Below are positions 37,244-48,240 of a stretch of 56,188 bases of DNA, piece after piece (positions within the stretch are counted from its first letter, which is position 1; each line of letters starts with the position of its first letter). The notes under the pieces are model-generated. The model saw nothing but the letters and a program-made list of their open reading frames with translations. It had not been told where the DNA came from and made no database searches. The position numbers and the translations under genes are program-made. Source of the DNA: Staphylococcus pasteuri (GTDB lineage Bacteria; Bacillota; Bacilli; Staphylococcales; Staphylococcaceae); assembly GCF_003970495.1 (NCBI RefSeq), contig NZ_RXWW01000010.1, positions 1-56,188 on the forward strand, written 5' to 3'.

Positions 37244-38032
37244 TTAGTTTGATTCAACAGAAGTGTTTTCTTCAGTTGTTTCTGCTTTGTCAGATTCTTC
37301 TTTATCATCTAAATTGATGTTTTGTTCTGCAGCTACTTCTTCGTTTGATACACCTTGTTGACCTTCTAAAACAGCGTCTGCCATTTTACCAGTTAATAAT
37401 TTAACGGCACGGATAGCATCGTCGTTTGCTGGGATTACATAATCAATTTCATCTGGGTCACAGTTAGTGTCAACAATACCCACGATTGGAATATTTAATT
37501 TACGTGCTTCAGCAATTGCGTTGCGCTCTTTACGAGGATCAACTACGAATAATGCTTGAGGCATAGTTTTCATATCACGAATACCGCCTAAGAATTTAAT
37601 TAAACGGTCGTATTCTTTTTTAAGTTCAACAACTTCTTTTTTAGGTAATACTTCGAATAATCCGTCTTCTTCCATTTTTTCAATTTCAGAAATACGTTTG
37701 ATTCGTTTTGAGATTGTTTTGTAGTTAGTTAAGATTCCACCTAACCATCTTTGGTTAACGTAGAATTGTCCAGCACGTTCTGCTTCAGCTTTAACTGATT
37801 CTTGTGCTTGTTTTTTAGTACCTACGAATAAGACTTTACCGCCATCTTCAGATACTTGTTTAATAAAGTTGTATGCTTCTTCAACTTTTTTCACTGTTTT
37901 TTGTAAGTCAATGATATAAATACCATTTCTTTCAGTGAAGATATATTTTTTCATTTTTGGGTTCCAACGACGTGTTTGGTGGCCGAAGTGAACACCAGCT
38001 TCTAACAATTGTTTCATTGATATAACTGCCAT
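37244..38032 (-). CDS. rpsB: 30S ribosomal protein S2
   Basis: S2 sits on the back of the 30S head and is needed for S1/leader binding. It is 262 aa, with the signature [22 protein letters not shown] (starting about residue 11) and the [17 protein letters not shown] region near residue 200. The last 35 residues are acidic and low complexity (EE, DD, TT runs). The ATG has AGGAGG upstream. It has a strong promoter with a structured leader of about 110 nt, in which S2 autoregulation is plausible. Confidence 0.98.
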   Translation of the reverse strand: MAVISMKQLLEAGVHFGHQTRRWNPKMKKYIFTERNGIYIIDLQKTVKKVEEAYNFIKQVSEDGGKVLFVGTKKQAQESVKAEAERAGQFYVNQRWLGGILTNYKTISKRIKRISEIEKMEEDGLFEVLPKKEVVELKKEYDRLIKFLGGIRDMKTMPQALFVVDPRKERNAIAEARKLNIPIVGIVDTNCDPDEIDYVIPANDDAIRAVKLLTGKMADAVLEGQQGVSNEEVAAEQNINLDDKEESDKAETTEENTSVESN

Positions 38033-38152
38033 TATAAATTCCTCCTATTGGTTAATTACCTCCATAACAAACTCATATAAAGACAATAATTAAATATTGC
38101 ACCCTCTATATTTACATTTATTATGTGCGTATTGGCTTCATAGCCGAAAATA

Positions 38153-38181
38153 AATATATCATAATTTGATGTTTAATGCAA
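38153..38181 (-). promoter_or_regulatory. Promoter of rpsB
   Basis: Minus strand -35 TTGCAT (38176-38181), 17-nt spacer, -10 TATATT (38153-38158). The leader that follows contains a small GGCT-AGCC type hairpin (near 38132-38146) and a second GGAGG (near 38050) ahead of the functional one. Confidence 0.72.
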
Positions 38182-38276
38182 TGGCTTTCTACTGATTAGT
38201 TGAATGTAATTGAGCAACTTTTAATCTCTTAATTAATGTTAAAATCACAATCAAAAAACAACTGAGTAGATAACAT

Positions 38277-38314
38277 AAAAAAGGTTCAGGTATAAAAGTA
38301 CACTACCCAAACCT
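38277..38314 (-). terminator. Intrinsic terminator of codY
   Basis: AGGTT-CA-GGTA (38282-38292) pairs with TACC-CA-AACCT (38304-38314) with two central mismatches, followed by T6 on the minus strand, 11 nt after the codY stop. Confidence 0.85.
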
Positions 38315-38325
38315 AAATTGATTTA

Positions 38326-39099
38326 TTATTTATTTCGCTCTAATTCGTCTAAGAATTTTTCTTTTTTAACTTTTATAAATGTACCCTTCATACCTAGTGA
38401 ACGTGACTCAATAACACCAGCACTTTCAAGTTTACGTAAAGCATTAACAATTACTGAACGAGTAATACCAACTCTATCAGCTACTTTAGATGCGATTAGT
38501 AATCCTTCGTTACCACCTAATTCATCAAAGATGTGTTCAATAGCTTCTTTTTCAGAATATGATAATGAATTAATCGCCATAGTAATTGAAGCTTTATCGC
38601 GTGCTTCTTTTTCTACTTCATTGTGTTTTTCACGTAAAATTTCCATTCCGATAACAGTAGCTGCATATTCACCTAAAACTAAATCGTTTTCGTTGAAATC
38701 GTCTTGTACTCTTCCTAAAACTAAGGTACCTAATCTTTCTCCTCCACCTAGTATAGGGAAAATAGTTGTTTTACTATTAATAAATACTTCTCTATTTTCT
38801 GGAGGGAATACAGTTAAAACATTATCAATATCAATATTTGATTGTGTTTCTTTTACGTCCATTAATTGATCAGTGTATTCTGCAGGGATGTGTCTATCTT
38901 CAAGCATGTGAATGATACGATCACTTTTAAGTAATTCGTTTAAACTTGATCCTAAAATTTTACCTCTTCTCGACACGATGAATACATTTGTAACTGTAAC
39001 GCTACTAATTGTTTGGGCTACGTCCTTAAAATCTACTGCGATGCCTTTGTGTTTCTGTAATAAAGTGTTTAACTCTCTTGTTTTAGATAATAAGCTCAT
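38326..39099 (-). CDS. codY: Global regulator CodY (GTP and branched-chain amino acid sensor)
   Basis: CodY represses amino-acid biosynthesis, transport and many virulence genes while GTP and isoleucine/leucine/valine are plentiful. The 257-aa protein has an N-terminal GAF domain that binds the amino acids (about 1-155), a helical linker, and a C-terminal winged helix-turn-helix (about 200-240, [20 protein letters not shown]). It starts 23 nt after hslU with AAGGAG upstream and is the last gene of xerC-hslV-hslU-codY, an order shared with B. subtilis, ending at a clear terminator. Confidence 0.98.
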   Translation of the reverse strand: MSLLSKTRELNTLLQKHKGIAVDFKDVAQTISSVTVTNVFIVSRRGKILGSSLNELLKSDRIIHMLEDRHIPAEYTDQLMDVKETQSNIDIDNVLTVFPPENREVFINSKTTIFPILGGGERLGTLVLGRVQDDFNENDLVLGEYAATVIGMEILREKHNEVEKEARDKASITMAINSLSYSEKEAIEHIFDELGGNEGLLIASKVADRVGITRSVIVNALRKLESAGVIESRSLGMKGTFIKVKKEKFLDELERNK

Positions 39100-39122
39100 A
39101 ATTTTTCTCCTTCTTTGTATAT

Positions 39123-40526
39123 TTATAGAATAAATGCACTTAAATCTTTATTTGTTGAGATTGATTTTAATTTATCGTCTACATATTGCGGTGTAATATC
39201 AACTACAGCATTTGGCATGCTTGGTGCCTCAAATGATAAATCCTCTAACATTTTTTCTAATATTGTGTGTAATCTACGAGCACCAATATTATCTGTATCT
39301 TGGTTAACTTGATATGCGATTTCAGCTAATCGAGTAATAGCTTCGTCAGAGAAATTAACAGTTACTTCTTCTGTTTCAAGTAATGCTTCATATTGTTTAA
39401 CTAGTGATAATTTAGGTTCTTTAAGAATTCTTACGAAGTCTTCGACTGATAGACTATCAAGTTCTACTCTAATTGGGAATCTACCTTGAAGTTCTGGAAT
39501 TAAATCACTAGGCTTAGAAACATGGAATGCACCAGCACCAATAAATAGCATGTGTTCAGTATTTACAGTACCATATTTAGTTTGAATCATGCTACCTTCA
39601 AGGATTGGTAAGATATCTCTTTGAACACCTTGTCTTGAAACATCTTGTCCGCTATTTTGGTTATTTGTTGCCACTTTATCAATTTCATCAATAAAGATAA
39701 TTCCCATTTGTTCTGCCAATTCTAATGCTTCTTGGTTTGCAGTTTCTTGATCAATTAACTCATCAGCAAAATCATCTGCTAATATTTTACGTGCTGTTTT
39801 AACTGGTACTTCACGTTCAACTTTCTTCTTAGGCATAAGTTGATTCATCATATCTTGCATTTGTTGATTTTGATTCGTTCCTAACATGCCTAATGCACCA
39901 GGATCTTGTTCAACTTTAATACGTACTTTTTCTTCTTCTAACTTACCTTCTTGAAGTTGTTGCTTGATTTCAGAACGTTTTGTTTTAATCTCTTCTGTTG
40001 GTGGTTCTTCCTCTTCTTCATTGTTCTGATTAAAATTAGGAATAGCACCACCAAAAAGTGATTCTAACGGATTGTTTCCTTGAGAAGCTTTTTTCTTCAT
40101 ACTTGGAACTAACAATTTAACTAGTTTGTCATTGGCTTTTTGAGTTGCTTCATCTTTAACCAATTCTTTCTTTTCATCTTTGACTAAACGAACGGATACA
40201 TCTACTAAGTCTCTTACCATGCTTTCTACGTCTCGTCCTACATAGCCAACTTCAGTAAATTTAGTTGCCTCTACTTTAATAAATGGCGCACCAACAATTT
40301 TAGCCATTCTACGAGCTATTTCAGTTTTACCAACACCAGTTGGTCCAATCATTAAAATATTTTTAGGTGCAATTTCTTGTTTAGATTCTTCATCTAATAA
40401 ACTTCTTCTGTATCTATTGCGTAGGGCAATGGCCATTTTTCTTTTTGCGTCATCTTGCCCGACAATATATTCATTTAATCGAGATACAATATCTTTCGGT
40501 GTTAATTTAATACCATTTGTATCCAT
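39123..40526 (-). CDS. hslU: ATP-dependent protease ATPase subunit HslU
   Basis: The AAA+ unfoldase that feeds substrates to HslV. I choose ATG 40526 (467 aa, [14 protein letters not shown]), 10 nt after GGAGG; the upstream ATG at 40550 has no ribosome site. Walker [10 protein letters not shown] (about residue 60) and Walker [10 protein letters not shown] flank a long I-domain (about 110-240), which here includes a stretch rich in Glu and Lys. Sensor and C-terminal motif ([22 protein letters not shown]) are present, and the protein ends in the AFIL tail that inserts into HslV. Confidence 0.97.
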   Translation of the reverse strand: MDTNGIKLTPKDIVSRLNEYIVGQDDAKRKMAIALRNRYRRSLLDEESKQEIAPKNILMIGPTGVGKTEIARRMAKIVGAPFIKVEATKFTEVGYVGRDVESMVRDLVDVSVRLVKDEKKELVKDEATQKANDKLVKLLVPSMKKKASQGNNPLESLFGGAIPNFNQNNEEEEEPPTEEIKTKRSEIKQQLQEGKLEEEKVRIKVEQDPGALGMLGTNQNQQMQDMMNQLMPKKKVEREVPVKTARKILADDFADELIDQETANQEALELAEQMGIIFIDEIDKVATNNQNSGQDVSRQGVQRDILPILEGSMIQTKYGTVNTEHMLFIGAGAFHVSKPSDLIPELQGRFPIRVELDSLSVEDFVRILKEPKLSLVKQYEALLETEEVTVNFSDEAITRLAEIAYQVNQDTDNIGARRLHTILEKMLEDLSFEAPSMPNAVVDITPQYVDDKLKSISTNKDLSAFIL

Positions 40527-40616
40527 GAATGCTTTACCTCCATATATCATAAATTACTTGAAATTAGTGTTATTTAATTTATATACAAATCAATTTGCTC
40601 GAATGATTAAATATAT

Positions 40617-41159
40617 TTATAATGTTTCAACTATAATATTATCATTTGTGAATACACAAATGTCAGATGCAACCTTCAAACTTTCATATGCCATTTCTTC
40701 AGCAGACATATGTGTTGCATGTCTCTTAAGTGCTCTACCTGCACTTAATGCATAATTCCCACCTGAACCAATAGCGATTAAATCGTCATCAGGTGCTATA
40801 ACTTCTCCTGTACCACTTACAACTAAAATAGCATCTTTATCCATAACAATTAGCATTGCCTCAAGTTGACGTAGTTGTTTATCTCCTCGCCATTCTTGCG
40901 CAAGTTCAACAGCAGCTCTTTCAAGATTTCCGCTAAATTGTTGTAATTTAGTTTCGAATTTTTCAAAAAGTGTAAATGCATCGGCAACACTACCTGCAAA
41001 GCCTGCAAGCACTTTACCGTCATATAAACGTCTCACTTTTCTAGCTGTTTGTTTCATAATGACTTGTTGGCCTAATGTGACCTGTCCATCTCCTGCCATT
41101 GCAGCACCGCCATTATGTCTAACAGCATATATCGTTGTTGCATGTAATGAATTATCCAT
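40617..41159 (-). CDS. hslV: ATP-dependent protease peptidase subunit HslV
   Basis: A proteasome-like peptidase forming a double hexamer capped by HslU. The 180-aa protein has Thr8-Thr9 in the context [12 protein letters not shown], so the mature enzyme should begin at Thr8 after removal of seven residues. B. subtilis CodW, the homologue, uses Ser instead. [20 protein letters not shown] and the [15 protein letters not shown] helix are typical. The xerC stop and hslV ribosome site (GGAG) overlap, so translation is coupled. A 90-nt gap to hslU shows no signal I recognise. Confidence 0.97.
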   Translation of the reverse strand: MDNSLHATTIYAVRHNGGAAMAGDGQVTLGQQVIMKQTARKVRRLYDGKVLAGFAGSVADAFTLFEKFETKLQQFSGNLERAAVELAQEWRGDKQLRQLEAMLIVMDKDAILVVSGTGEVIAPDDDLIAIGSGGNYALSAGRALKRHATHMSAEEMAYESLKVASDICVFTNDNIIVETL

Positions 41160-41162
41160 AAA

Positions 41163-42053
41163 TCATTCTCCTTTTTTTGCTCGAGGGTGTGCATTGAGAT
41201 AAACTTTTCTCAATTGTTGATTCGATACGTGCGTATATTTACCAGTTGTTGATAAATTAACGTGACCTAATAAAGATTGTACTGTTCTTAAATCAGCGCC
41301 TTGATTAAGTAGATGAGTTGCAAACGTGTGTCTTAACTTATGCGGATGAATATTTGTAACACCTGACGTACGTTTGACCACATCATTAAGTACATATCTT
41401 ACGCCTCTTTCTGTAATAGGCTGACCCTGCATATTAACGATTAAATAATCATGATCAACATTTTTTAAAGGTTTGAATTCCTCTAAATACCGTTCGATAC
41501 TTTGTTTACAAAATTCTCCAAAAGGTATAAATCTTTCTTTATTACCTTTACCTAATACTTTGACACCAGGTAAATTCATATCTAAGTCATTTCTTTTTAT
41601 ATTCACTAACTCAGAAACGCGAATTCCCGTGGCATATAGTAATTCAAGTATGAGTTTATCTCTCATGCCCTTTTTATAGTCAGTATCAACTGTTTTAAAT
41701 AATGCTTCCATCTCTTCTTCATAAAAAAATTGAGGAAGATATTGTTCTTTCTTGGGATGAACAAGTTGAACAAAAGGATTAACGACCGTCTCATCTTGCG
41801 TCATCCAATATTCATAAAAAGTACGTAACGTAGAAATTTTACGTGAAACTGTAGTTCTTTTCAAATTTTTCGAATATAAAAAACTTAAATAATTTCTTGC
41901 ATCTTTATATTCAAAATCATTTAAATCTAAACACTCTTGATCTAAAAAGTGATTAAATTGCACAATATCGTCATGATAAGACTTAAGTGTATGATCTGAA
42001 AAATTCCGTTCAACTTTTAACATATAGAGAAACGCTTTTTGAATATCATTCAA
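41163..42053 (-). CDS. xerC: Tyrosine recombinase XerC
   Basis: XerC resolves chromosome dimers at dif together with XerD. The 296-aa protein has an N-terminal SAM-like core-binding domain (about 1-90) and a catalytic domain with the conserved R ([10 protein letters not shown], about 150), K ([12 protein letters not shown]), HxxR ([14 protein letters not shown]), H (LLGHVNLST) and the nucleophilic Tyr in TGKYTHVS (about 275). The start is TTG 42053, 9 nt after GGAGG. It heads xerC-hslV-hslU-codY. Confidence 0.97.
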   Translation of the reverse strand: MNDIQKAFLYMLKVERNFSDHTLKSYHDDIVQFNHFLDQECLDLNDFEYKDARNYLSFLYSKNLKRTTVSRKISTLRTFYEYWMTQDETVVNPFVQLVHPKKEQYLPQFFYEEEMEALFKTVDTDYKKGMRDKLILELLYATGIRVSELVNIKRNDLDMNLPGVKVLGKGNKERFIPFGEFCKQSIERYLEEFKPLKNVDHDYLIVNMQGQPITERGVRYVLNDVVKRTSGVTNIHPHKLRHTFATHLLNQGADLRTVQSLLGHVNLSTTGKYTHVSNQQLRKVYLNAHPRAKKGE

Positions 42054-42077
42054 TAAATTTCGCCTCCATCATATTGA

Positions 42078-42086
42078 ATTGTAGCA
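42078..42086 (-). promoter_or_regulatory. Extended -10 promoter of xerC-hslVU-codY
   Basis: TGCTACAAT on the minus strand (TG-N-TACAAT) lies about 25 nt before the xerC start. The -35 is poor. This gives a short leader and fits a housekeeping operon. Confidence 0.6.
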
Positions 42087-42178
42087 TATTCGTGGTAGGG
42101 CTTACAGTGATTTGATATTCAATTCAAAATCTTTCGAGAATTGTAATGCTATATCTTTATAAGCAGTAACCAACAAAA

Positions 42179-42204
42179 AACTAGATAGCATTTGCCACCT
42201 AGTT
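42179..42204 (-). terminator. Intrinsic terminator of trmFO
   Basis: AACTAG (42179-42184) pairs with CTAGTT (42199-42204), with further internal GC/GC pairing, and T6 follows on the minus strand. It begins 15 nt after the trmFO stop. Confidence 0.85.
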
Positions 42205-42218
42205 CATGTACTTGAAAA

Positions 42219-43526
42219 TTATAAAGTTTTTTTATAATTCTCAAGATATTCTAAAGCACGATTCGCTTGAGTTTCATATCTTTCTTTTTTATCTTTAATA
42301 CGTTTTTCTAACGATGGTAATAATCCAAAATTAGCGTTCATCGGTTGGAAGTTCTTTTCATTCTTAGCATGAGAAATGTAATATGCCATACTACCAATCA
42401 TTGTTTCTCTTGGGAAAATGACTTCACCTTTATTTAATAATTTATGTGCCAAGTTAATACCTGAAACTAAACCACTTGCAGCACTTTCAACATATCCTTC
42501 TACACCTGTCATTTGACCAGCAAAGTAAATGTTGTCATGTCCAATTAATTCATATTTTTCATTTAAAACATCTGGCGAGTTAATAAATGTGTTTCTGTGC
42601 ATCACACCGTATCTAACGATATCTACGTTTTCTAAACCAGGAATTAACTTAATAACTTCTTTTTGTGCGCCCCATTTTAAATGTGTTTGGAAACCAACAA
42701 TATTGTATAGTGTGCCAGCAGCATCGTCTTGTCTTAATTGCACTACGGCGAACGGTCTTTTTCCTGTTTTAGGATCTTCTAATCCAACAGGCTTCATTGG
42801 TCCAAATAACAATGTTTTACGACCACGTTCTGCCATAACTTCAAATGGCATACAACCTTCAAAATATTTTTCTTTTTCAAATTCATTTACAGGTGCTACT
42901 TCTGCTTCTAAAACAGCATTATAAAAACGATCAAACTCTTCTTCAGTCATTGGACAATTTAGATAAGCAGCTTCACCTTTGTCATATCTTGATTTTAAAT
43001 ATACTTTATCCATATCTATACTATCTTTTTCAATGATAGGTGCTGCAGCATCATAGAAATATAGTTGGTCTTTACCAGTAATGTCTACGATTTCTTTAGC
43101 TAAGTTTTCAGTTGTAAGTGGCCCAGTAGCTATTATTGTATAACCCTCTGGAATACTGTGCACTTCTTGATTTAGCACTGTCACATTAGGATGATTTCTA
43201 AGTGTATCTGTAATATGACCTGCAAAATCATGTCTATCTACTGCAAGTGCACCACCAGCTGGAACTCTTGCTTTATCTGCTGCTTGAATAATAAGTGAAT
43301 CCAAGCGTCGCATTTCTTCTTTTAAAACACCTACAGCATTTGTAAGTGCATTACCTCTTAACGAGTTTGAACATACAAGTTCAGCAAATTTGTCAGTGTG
43401 ATGTGCAGGTGTCTGCTTAACTGGACGCATTTCTATTAAATTTACTTTAATTCCTCTTTTTGCTAATTGGTAGGCAGCTTCAGAACCAGCTAAACCTGCA
43501 CCAACTACATTGACTGTTTGTGTCAT
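42219..43526 (-). CDS. trmFO: Folate/FAD-dependent tRNA (uracil-54) methyltransferase
   Basis: TrmFO (formerly Gid) makes ribothymidine 54 in the tRNA T-loop using methylenetetrahydrofolate and FAD. I choose ATG 43526 (435 aa, the S. aureus length) with AGGAGG 7 nt upstream; the longer reading from 43550 has no site. The FAD motif [16 protein letters not shown] is at residues 5-20. Further family motifs are [18 protein letters not shown] and [19 protein letters not shown]. It works on the same tRNA loop as TruB, elsewhere in this window. It lies between topA and xerC, each with its own terminator. Confidence 0.97.
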   Translation of the reverse strand: MTQTVNVVGAGLAGSEAAYQLAKRGIKVNLIEMRPVKQTPAHHTDKFAELVCSNSLRGNALTNAVGVLKEEMRRLDSLIIQAADKARVPAGGALAVDRHDFAGHITDTLRNHPNVTVLNQEVHSIPEGYTIIATGPLTTENLAKEIVDITGKDQLYFYDAAAPIIEKDSIDMDKVYLKSRYDKGEAAYLNCPMTEEEFDRFYNAVLEAEVAPVNEFEKEKYFEGCMPFEVMAERGRKTLLFGPMKPVGLEDPKTGKRPFAVVQLRQDDAAGTLYNIVGFQTHLKWGAQKEVIKLIPGLENVDIVRYGVMHRNTFINSPDVLNEKYELIGHDNIYFAGQMTGVEGYVESAASGLVSGINLAHKLLNKGEVIFPRETMIGSMAYYISHAKNEKNFQPMNANFGLLPSLEKRIKDKKERYETQANRALEYLENYKKTL

Positions 43527-43591
43527 GTTAATGCCTCCTGCTATTCTCATTTATATAAAATTCTAACGAGTAATTTTATTAATAAAACTAT

Positions 43592-43628
43592 AAAAATAGC
43601 TCTCGCAATGTAATGCGTAGCTATTTTT
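43592..43628 (-). terminator. Intrinsic terminator of topA
   Basis: AAAAATAGC (43592-43600) pairs with GCTATTTTT (43620-43628), with CGCA/TGCG inside (43604-43607 with 43614-43617). The T-rich arm itself provides the tail. It begins 10 nt after the topA stop. Confidence 0.88.
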
Positions 43629-43638
43629 ATATAGATAT

Positions 43639-45708
43639 CTATTTTTGTACTTCTTCTTTATAATCACAATTTGAACAAGTTACTTGGCTGCTTCTGCCCT
43701 TTTTCTTTTCAACTAAGTAATGATTACATTTTGGACAGTCTCTACCGATTGGTTTATCCCATGAAATAAATTCGCATTCTGGATAATTTGAACAACCATA
43801 GAAAATTCTGTTCTTCTTAGATTTACGTTCTACAACATCGCCATCTTTACAAGTTGGGCATTTCACGCCAATTGTTTTAACGATGGCTTTCGTATTACGA
43901 CAATCTGGAAAATTAGAGCAAGCCATAAATTTACCGTAGCGACCCATTTTGATAACCATCGGAGAGCCACATACTTCACAATCTTCACCTGCAGGTTCGT
44001 CTTTGATTTCTATTTTTTCCATTTCTTCTTCGGCACGTTCAACGTCCTGTTTGAAACTATTATAAAAATCTCCAACTACTTTTCTCCAATTTGTGTCGCC
44101 TTCAGCGATTTTATCAAGAAGTGTTTCCATATTTACAGTAAATTCAACGTCAATGATTTCAGGGAAGTATTCTTTAACTTGTTCATAAACAATTTCCCCT
44201 AATTCAGTTGGCATGAATCGTTTACTATCTAATTTGACGTAATTACGTTTTTGAATTGTGTCAATTGTTGGTGCATAAGTTGATGGTCGACCAATTTTTA
44301 ATTCTTCTAATGTTTTAACTAGTCTAGCCTCTGTAAATCTTGGTGGTGGTTGAGTAAAGTGTTGTGCAGGTTCAATTTGAGTGGCAGTTACTTTATCTCC
44401 CTGTTCTAATTTAGGTAATTTATTTTCTTTTTCACTATCTTGGTCATCTTTAGTTTCAACATATAATGTCATGAAACCTTTAAACTTAATTGTTTGACCA
44501 TTAGCTCTAAATTTAATGTCATTTTGTGTTACATCTAAAGCGATAGTATCTAAAATTGCTGGAGCCATTTGACTTGCAACAAAACGTTCCCAAATCAATT
44601 TATATAAACGATGTTGATCACGAGTTAAGAATGGTTTCATATCATCAGGTGTTCTTAAAGTACTTGATGGTCTGATAGCTTCATGGGCATCTTGATCCCC
44701 TTGTTTACCAGTTGCTTTTCTTTTAGAAACATATTCGTTTCCGTATTTATCAATTATATAATTTTTAGCTTCAGACTTTGCTTGGTCTGAGATACGAGTT
44801 GAATCGGTACGCATATATGTTATTAGACCAACTGTACCTTGTTTCTTTAAATCAATACCTTCATAAAGCTGTTGTGCAACCATCATTGTTTTACGAGCTT
44901 TAAAATTGAGTTTACGCGCTGCCTCTTGTTGTAATGTTGATGTTGTAAATGGATTAGCTGGATTACGTGTTTTTTCTTTCTTATTCACGTTAGTGATTTC
45001 AAATTCGTCACCATCTAATGCAGCAGTAATTTTTTCAACATCATCTTTTTTATTTAGTTTATAAGGTTTGTTTTTATAATGAAGAAATTTAGCTGTGAAT
45101 TTAGATTTTTTATATCTAAATTCTCCTTCTATTGTCCAATATTCTTCAGGTTTGAAGTTTCTAATTTCATTTTCTCTATCAATAACAAGTTTCAATGCTA
45201 CAGATTGTACACGTCCTGCAGATAGACCTTTTTTAACTTTCTTCCATAATACAGGAGAAATATTATAACCAACTAATCTATCAAGTATACGACGTGCTTG
45301 TTGCGCATCAACTAGATCCATCTCAATACCTCTTGGGTGTTTGAAACTATCTTTTACAGCATCTTTTGTTATTTCATTAAATACTACTCTGTTTTCTTTT
45401 GAATCTTCTAATTCTAATATTTTTGATAAATGCCAAGCAATTGCTTCACCTTCGCGGTCAGGGTCACTAGCCAGGAAAACTTTTTTAGCTTTCTTAGCAT
45501 GTTTCTTTAATTCTTTAACTACGGGACCTTTACCACGTATTGTTATATATTTGGGTTCATAATTATCTTCAGTGTCCACGCCCATTTGACTTCTAGGTAA
45601 ATCACGAACGTGTCCCATTGAAGCGATAACTTTATATCTTTTTCCTAAATACTTTTCAATGGTTTTAGCTTTTGCAGGCGATTCAACTATGACTAAATTA
45701 TCTGCCAA
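43639..45708 (-). CDS. topA: DNA topoisomerase I
   Basis: A type IA topoisomerase that relaxes negative supercoils. The 689-aa protein has the TOPRIM domain ([17 protein letters not shown], residues 5-21, and [15 protein letters not shown] near 80), the catalytic Tyr in [14 protein letters not shown] (about 300), and three C-terminal Cys4 zinc ribbons starting near residues 575, 615 and 660. It has a promoter with a perfect TTGACA, and is followed by its own terminator. Confidence 0.98.
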   Translation of the reverse strand: MADNLVIVESPAKAKTIEKYLGKRYKVIASMGHVRDLPRSQMGVDTEDNYEPKYITIRGKGPVVKELKKHAKKAKKVFLASDPDREGEAIAWHLSKILELEDSKENRVVFNEITKDAVKDSFKHPRGIEMDLVDAQQARRILDRLVGYNISPVLWKKVKKGLSAGRVQSVALKLVIDRENEIRNFKPEEYWTIEGEFRYKKSKFTAKFLHYKNKPYKLNKKDDVEKITAALDGDEFEITNVNKKEKTRNPANPFTTSTLQQEAARKLNFKARKTMMVAQQLYEGIDLKKQGTVGLITYMRTDSTRISDQAKSEAKNYIIDKYGNEYVSKRKATGKQGDQDAHEAIRPSSTLRTPDDMKPFLTRDQHRLYKLIWERFVASQMAPAILDTIALDVTQNDIKFRANGQTIKFKGFMTLYVETKDDQDSEKENKLPKLEQGDKVTATQIEPAQHFTQPPPRFTEARLVKTLEELKIGRPSTYAPTIDTIQKRNYVKLDSKRFMPTELGEIVYEQVKEYFPEIIDVEFTVNMETLLDKIAEGDTNWRKVVGDFYNSFKQDVERAEEEMEKIEIKDEPAGEDCEVCGSPMVIKMGRYGKFMACSNFPDCRNTKAIVKTIGVKCPTCKDGDVVERKSKKNRIFYGCSNYPECEFISWDKPIGRDCPKCNHYLVEKKKGRSSQVTCSNCDYKEEVQK

Positions 45709-45746
45709 AGTGATTTCCCCCTTGCTAATCTAATTACTAAAGATAA

Positions 45747-45776
45747 ATGATAAACGGTCAATTTTGTTTTTGTCAA
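45747..45776 (-). promoter_or_regulatory. Promoter of topA
   Basis: Minus strand consensus -35 TTGACA (45771-45776), 18-nt spacer, -10 TATCAT (45747-45752), about 40 nt before the start codon. No terminator for dprA is obvious between 45777 and 45891, so some read-through from dprA is possible. Confidence 0.7.
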
Positions 45777-45891
45777 TGTTTTAATATTTTATGACGCATT
45801 TTGTTATATTTTTTAATTAACTATTTGTCTTTTTCTTTAATGATTTTAATCCATTTTATTACAGTCTAATTGCTTAATATACACTATATTC

Positions 45892-46761
45892 TTAAATTGA
45901 ATAGTCTTGTAAGATATCATGTTCATTCACAACAATCGTTGCGCCTTCTTGATGCAATAATAAATTCCCTTTTGTTGAGGTATCAAATATTTTTCCTGGT
46001 AATACATAGACATTTCGATTTTGTTCAAGTGCACAATCTATAGTAATACGACTTCCACTTCTTTCATTAGCTTCTGTTAATAAAACACCTTTTGATAAAC
46101 CACTAATCAATCTGTTCCTTGCAGGAAATTTATATTTCGCTATTGGAGAAAATGGTGGATATTCGCTAATAACAATACCTTGTTCTTCAATTTTCTTTCT
46201 AAGTGAAAAAGTAGATTTTGGATAATGATGTGTATGTCCATAACCTAATACAGCAATTGTAGGCAAATAGGCATTCAATGTCTGTTGATGTGCCTCACTA
46301 TCTGCTCCTGCAGCAAGACCAGATACAATTGTAAGTTGAGCTCTTTTAAATGAAGGAAAAAGATAATTAAGTGCTTGGCTTGTATAGTTTGTACACTTTC
46401 TAGCACCAACTATAGCTAAAGTTTTATCGTTTTTTAAAATGTCTTTATTACCCTTATAAAATAAGACAAAAGGATAATCATAAATTTCTTTTAATAAATA
46501 GGGATAATCTTTATCAAAATAGGTGATATAGTTGATATCTAATTGTCGAAGAACTTTCATAATTTCATTATATTGAAATTGTTTGTAGTCAAGGAACTTA
46601 GGCAATAATCGTGGCTGGTATTGAGTAATCCAACAATGTAATAACGATTCTTGTTCATAATCATTAACATGAAAGAGCTGTGGATAATATTGGTTGAGTT
46701 GATGTATTTGTGAAGTAGTAAACTGAGCCCAGTATAATTTAAGTAAAAAATGTTTGTTCAA
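45892..46761 (-). CDS. dprA: DNA processing protein DprA
   Basis: DprA loads RecA on incoming single-stranded DNA during natural transformation. The Rossmann-fold core is intact: LAIVGARKCTNYTSQAL (about 105-121), VSGLAAGADSEAHQ (about 145), SEYPPFSPIAKYKFPARNRL (about 195) and GSRITIDCALEQNRNVYVLPG. I choose TTG 46761 (289 aa), 8 nt after AAAGGAG; ATG 46767 is only 2 nt from that site, and the first ATG at 46791 has none. The winged C-terminal domain of longer DprA proteins is absent. It lies between fmhC and topA as in S. aureus. Confidence 0.9.
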   Translation of the reverse strand: MNKHFLLKLYWAQFTTSQIHQLNQYYPQLFHVNDYEQESLLHCWITQYQPRLLPKFLDYKQFQYNEIMKVLRQLDINYITYFDKDYPYLLKEIYDYPFVLFYKGNKDILKNDKTLAIVGARKCTNYTSQALNYLFPSFKRAQLTIVSGLAAGADSEAHQQTLNAYLPTIAVLGYGHTHHYPKSTFSLRKKIEEQGIVISEYPPFSPIAKYKFPARNRLISGLSKGVLLTEANERSGSRITIDCALEQNRNVYVLPGKIFDTSTKGNLLLHQEGATIVVNEHDILQDYSI

Positions 46762-46907
46762 AATCATTGCTCCTTTAATTAAATTATACACAGAAACAAC
46801 TTGCTTTTGTGTTACAGTTCATAAACATATAAATGGAAAATGTAATTCAATTTTAAGAAGTAAAATTTTAACCATTGTAAATTTTTAAAATCTTCATTAA
46901 CTTCTAT

Positions 46908-46949
46908 AAAAAAGCTCCCAATATCTTGATAAACAGTGGGAACTTTTTT
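46908..46949 (-). terminator. Intrinsic terminator of fmhC
   Basis: AAAAAAG-C-TCCCA (46908-46920) pairs with TGGGA-A-CTTTTTT (46937-46949), one mismatch, 23 nt after the fmhC stop. The T-rich arm can act in both directions. Confidence 0.8.
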
Positions 46950-46971
46950 AATTATAGTTTTGTGTTACTAT

Positions 46972-48210
46972 TTATTGTTTCAAATTGTATATTTTATATA
47001 ATAGTGGTCGTACAGGTATAATAAAGTCTCCGATTAATTCTTCAATATGTGTATTAAATCCCTTTTTAAATTGTTGAACGCCATAATCTTCAGCATCTAA
47101 TCCAAACTTCCCGGTTATCCCATAAAAATTATACCGATTAATTTTATGTTCTTTTGCATATCTAATCATTTCCCATTGTAATCTATAAGCACCCATATAT
47201 TCATTATACTTAGGATTAGAGCCACTAGATAAGTAATAAACTTCATCCTTAGTACAAATAAATAACGCAGCTGCTAAGTCTAAAATTTTTCCATCCCTTT
47301 TAATTAATTTCCTAGTTCTGAATATTTTCTTCTCGACGCTTATTTTTTGTGATTCTAATTGAGATAATAATGTCTTATTTTTCTTTGAATTTGGATATTT
47401 AATTAATATACTTTTAGAGTTTTCAATTTGTTTTTCAATTGTTAATATTTTTTCTTGTAAAATATCTAGATATTCTATTAAATCTATATAAGCTAATTTA
47501 ATCATTGCATCTTCTTTATATATATCTAGCATTTGTTTAAAATATTCTTCTTCTCTAAACTTAAATCCATGCTTTTTTTCGGCCATTTGGAATAATCTAT
47601 AAAATTTAGAAATTTCATTAATAGATAACGTTCTAACTTTTACACCAATTTCAATTGTTTTTAGAACATTGCGTCGCGTTTGATAATTCATATCTTTTAA
47701 TAATTGCTGTTCAGATTTATCATCAATATTTAAAACTGACATCCAACGAATTTGGCTCATGTTTGAATATCCGATACTATAACCTTGGTGTAAATATCCT
47801 AGATTTCGGAGCGCATTCATTATCTGTTCATTATTATAATGCTTAATTATTTTTCCGTCAGGATTTCTTATGTTTTCTATAATATAAGGGTCCACCAAAA
47901 CATATACACCTTTATGCTTCCATGTATACACCTTCAAATTTTCAAAGAAATAATTGAGTAATGATAAATTGTCATAATCTAATATGGGACCTCGATGAGT
48001 ATAAAAATACTTATAATACCTTAGTATGCGTGCTTCTGTAAGTACGCATGCAGCTAAGACTTTATTATTATCATCTTTCACCCCAACTATATGTGAATCA
48101 TTATTATTTTTTTGCCTATAATCATATAGTTTCAATGACTGAGTATAGTGTTTAAAATGAGATTGAGCAAATTCATCAAATTCTTCTCTAGTTAAAATAG
48201 TAAATTTCAT
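46972..48210 (-). CDS. fmhC: FemABX-type aminoacyltransferase FmhC
   Basis: A Fem-family non-ribosomal peptidyltransferase that uses charged tRNA to add amino acids to the pentaglycine bridge of peptidoglycan. Published work on S. aureus ascribes serine incorporation to FmhA and FmhC. The 412-aa protein has two GNAT-like subdomains and an antiparallel coiled-coil arm (about residues 240-305, seryl-tRNA-synthetase-like). The C-terminal FYGITGKFG and GVQQFKKGFN motifs are typical of the family. The gene follows lytN by 30 nt and is intact although lytN is frameshifted, so its transcript should still be made from the lytN promoter. Confidence 0.93.
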   Translation of the reverse strand: MKFTILTREEFDEFAQSHFKHYTQSLKLYDYRQKNNNDSHIVGVKDDNNKVLAACVLTEARILRYYKYFYTHRGPILDYDNLSLLNYFFENLKVYTWKHKGVYVLVDPYIIENIRNPDGKIIKHYNNEQIMNALRNLGYLHQGYSIGYSNMSQIRWMSVLNIDDKSEQQLLKDMNYQTRRNVLKTIEIGVKVRTLSINEISKFYRLFQMAEKKHGFKFREEEYFKQMLDIYKEDAMIKLAYIDLIEYLDILQEKILTIEKQIENSKSILIKYPNSKKNKTLLSQLESQKISVEKKIFRTRKLIKRDGKILDLAAALFICTKDEVYYLSSGSNPKYNEYMGAYRLQWEMIRYAKEHKINRYNFYGITGKFGLDAEDYGVQQFKKGFNTHIEELIGDFIIPVRPLLYKIYNLKQ

Positions 48211-48240
48211 TAAAATTAACCTACTTTCTAGATAATTAAA

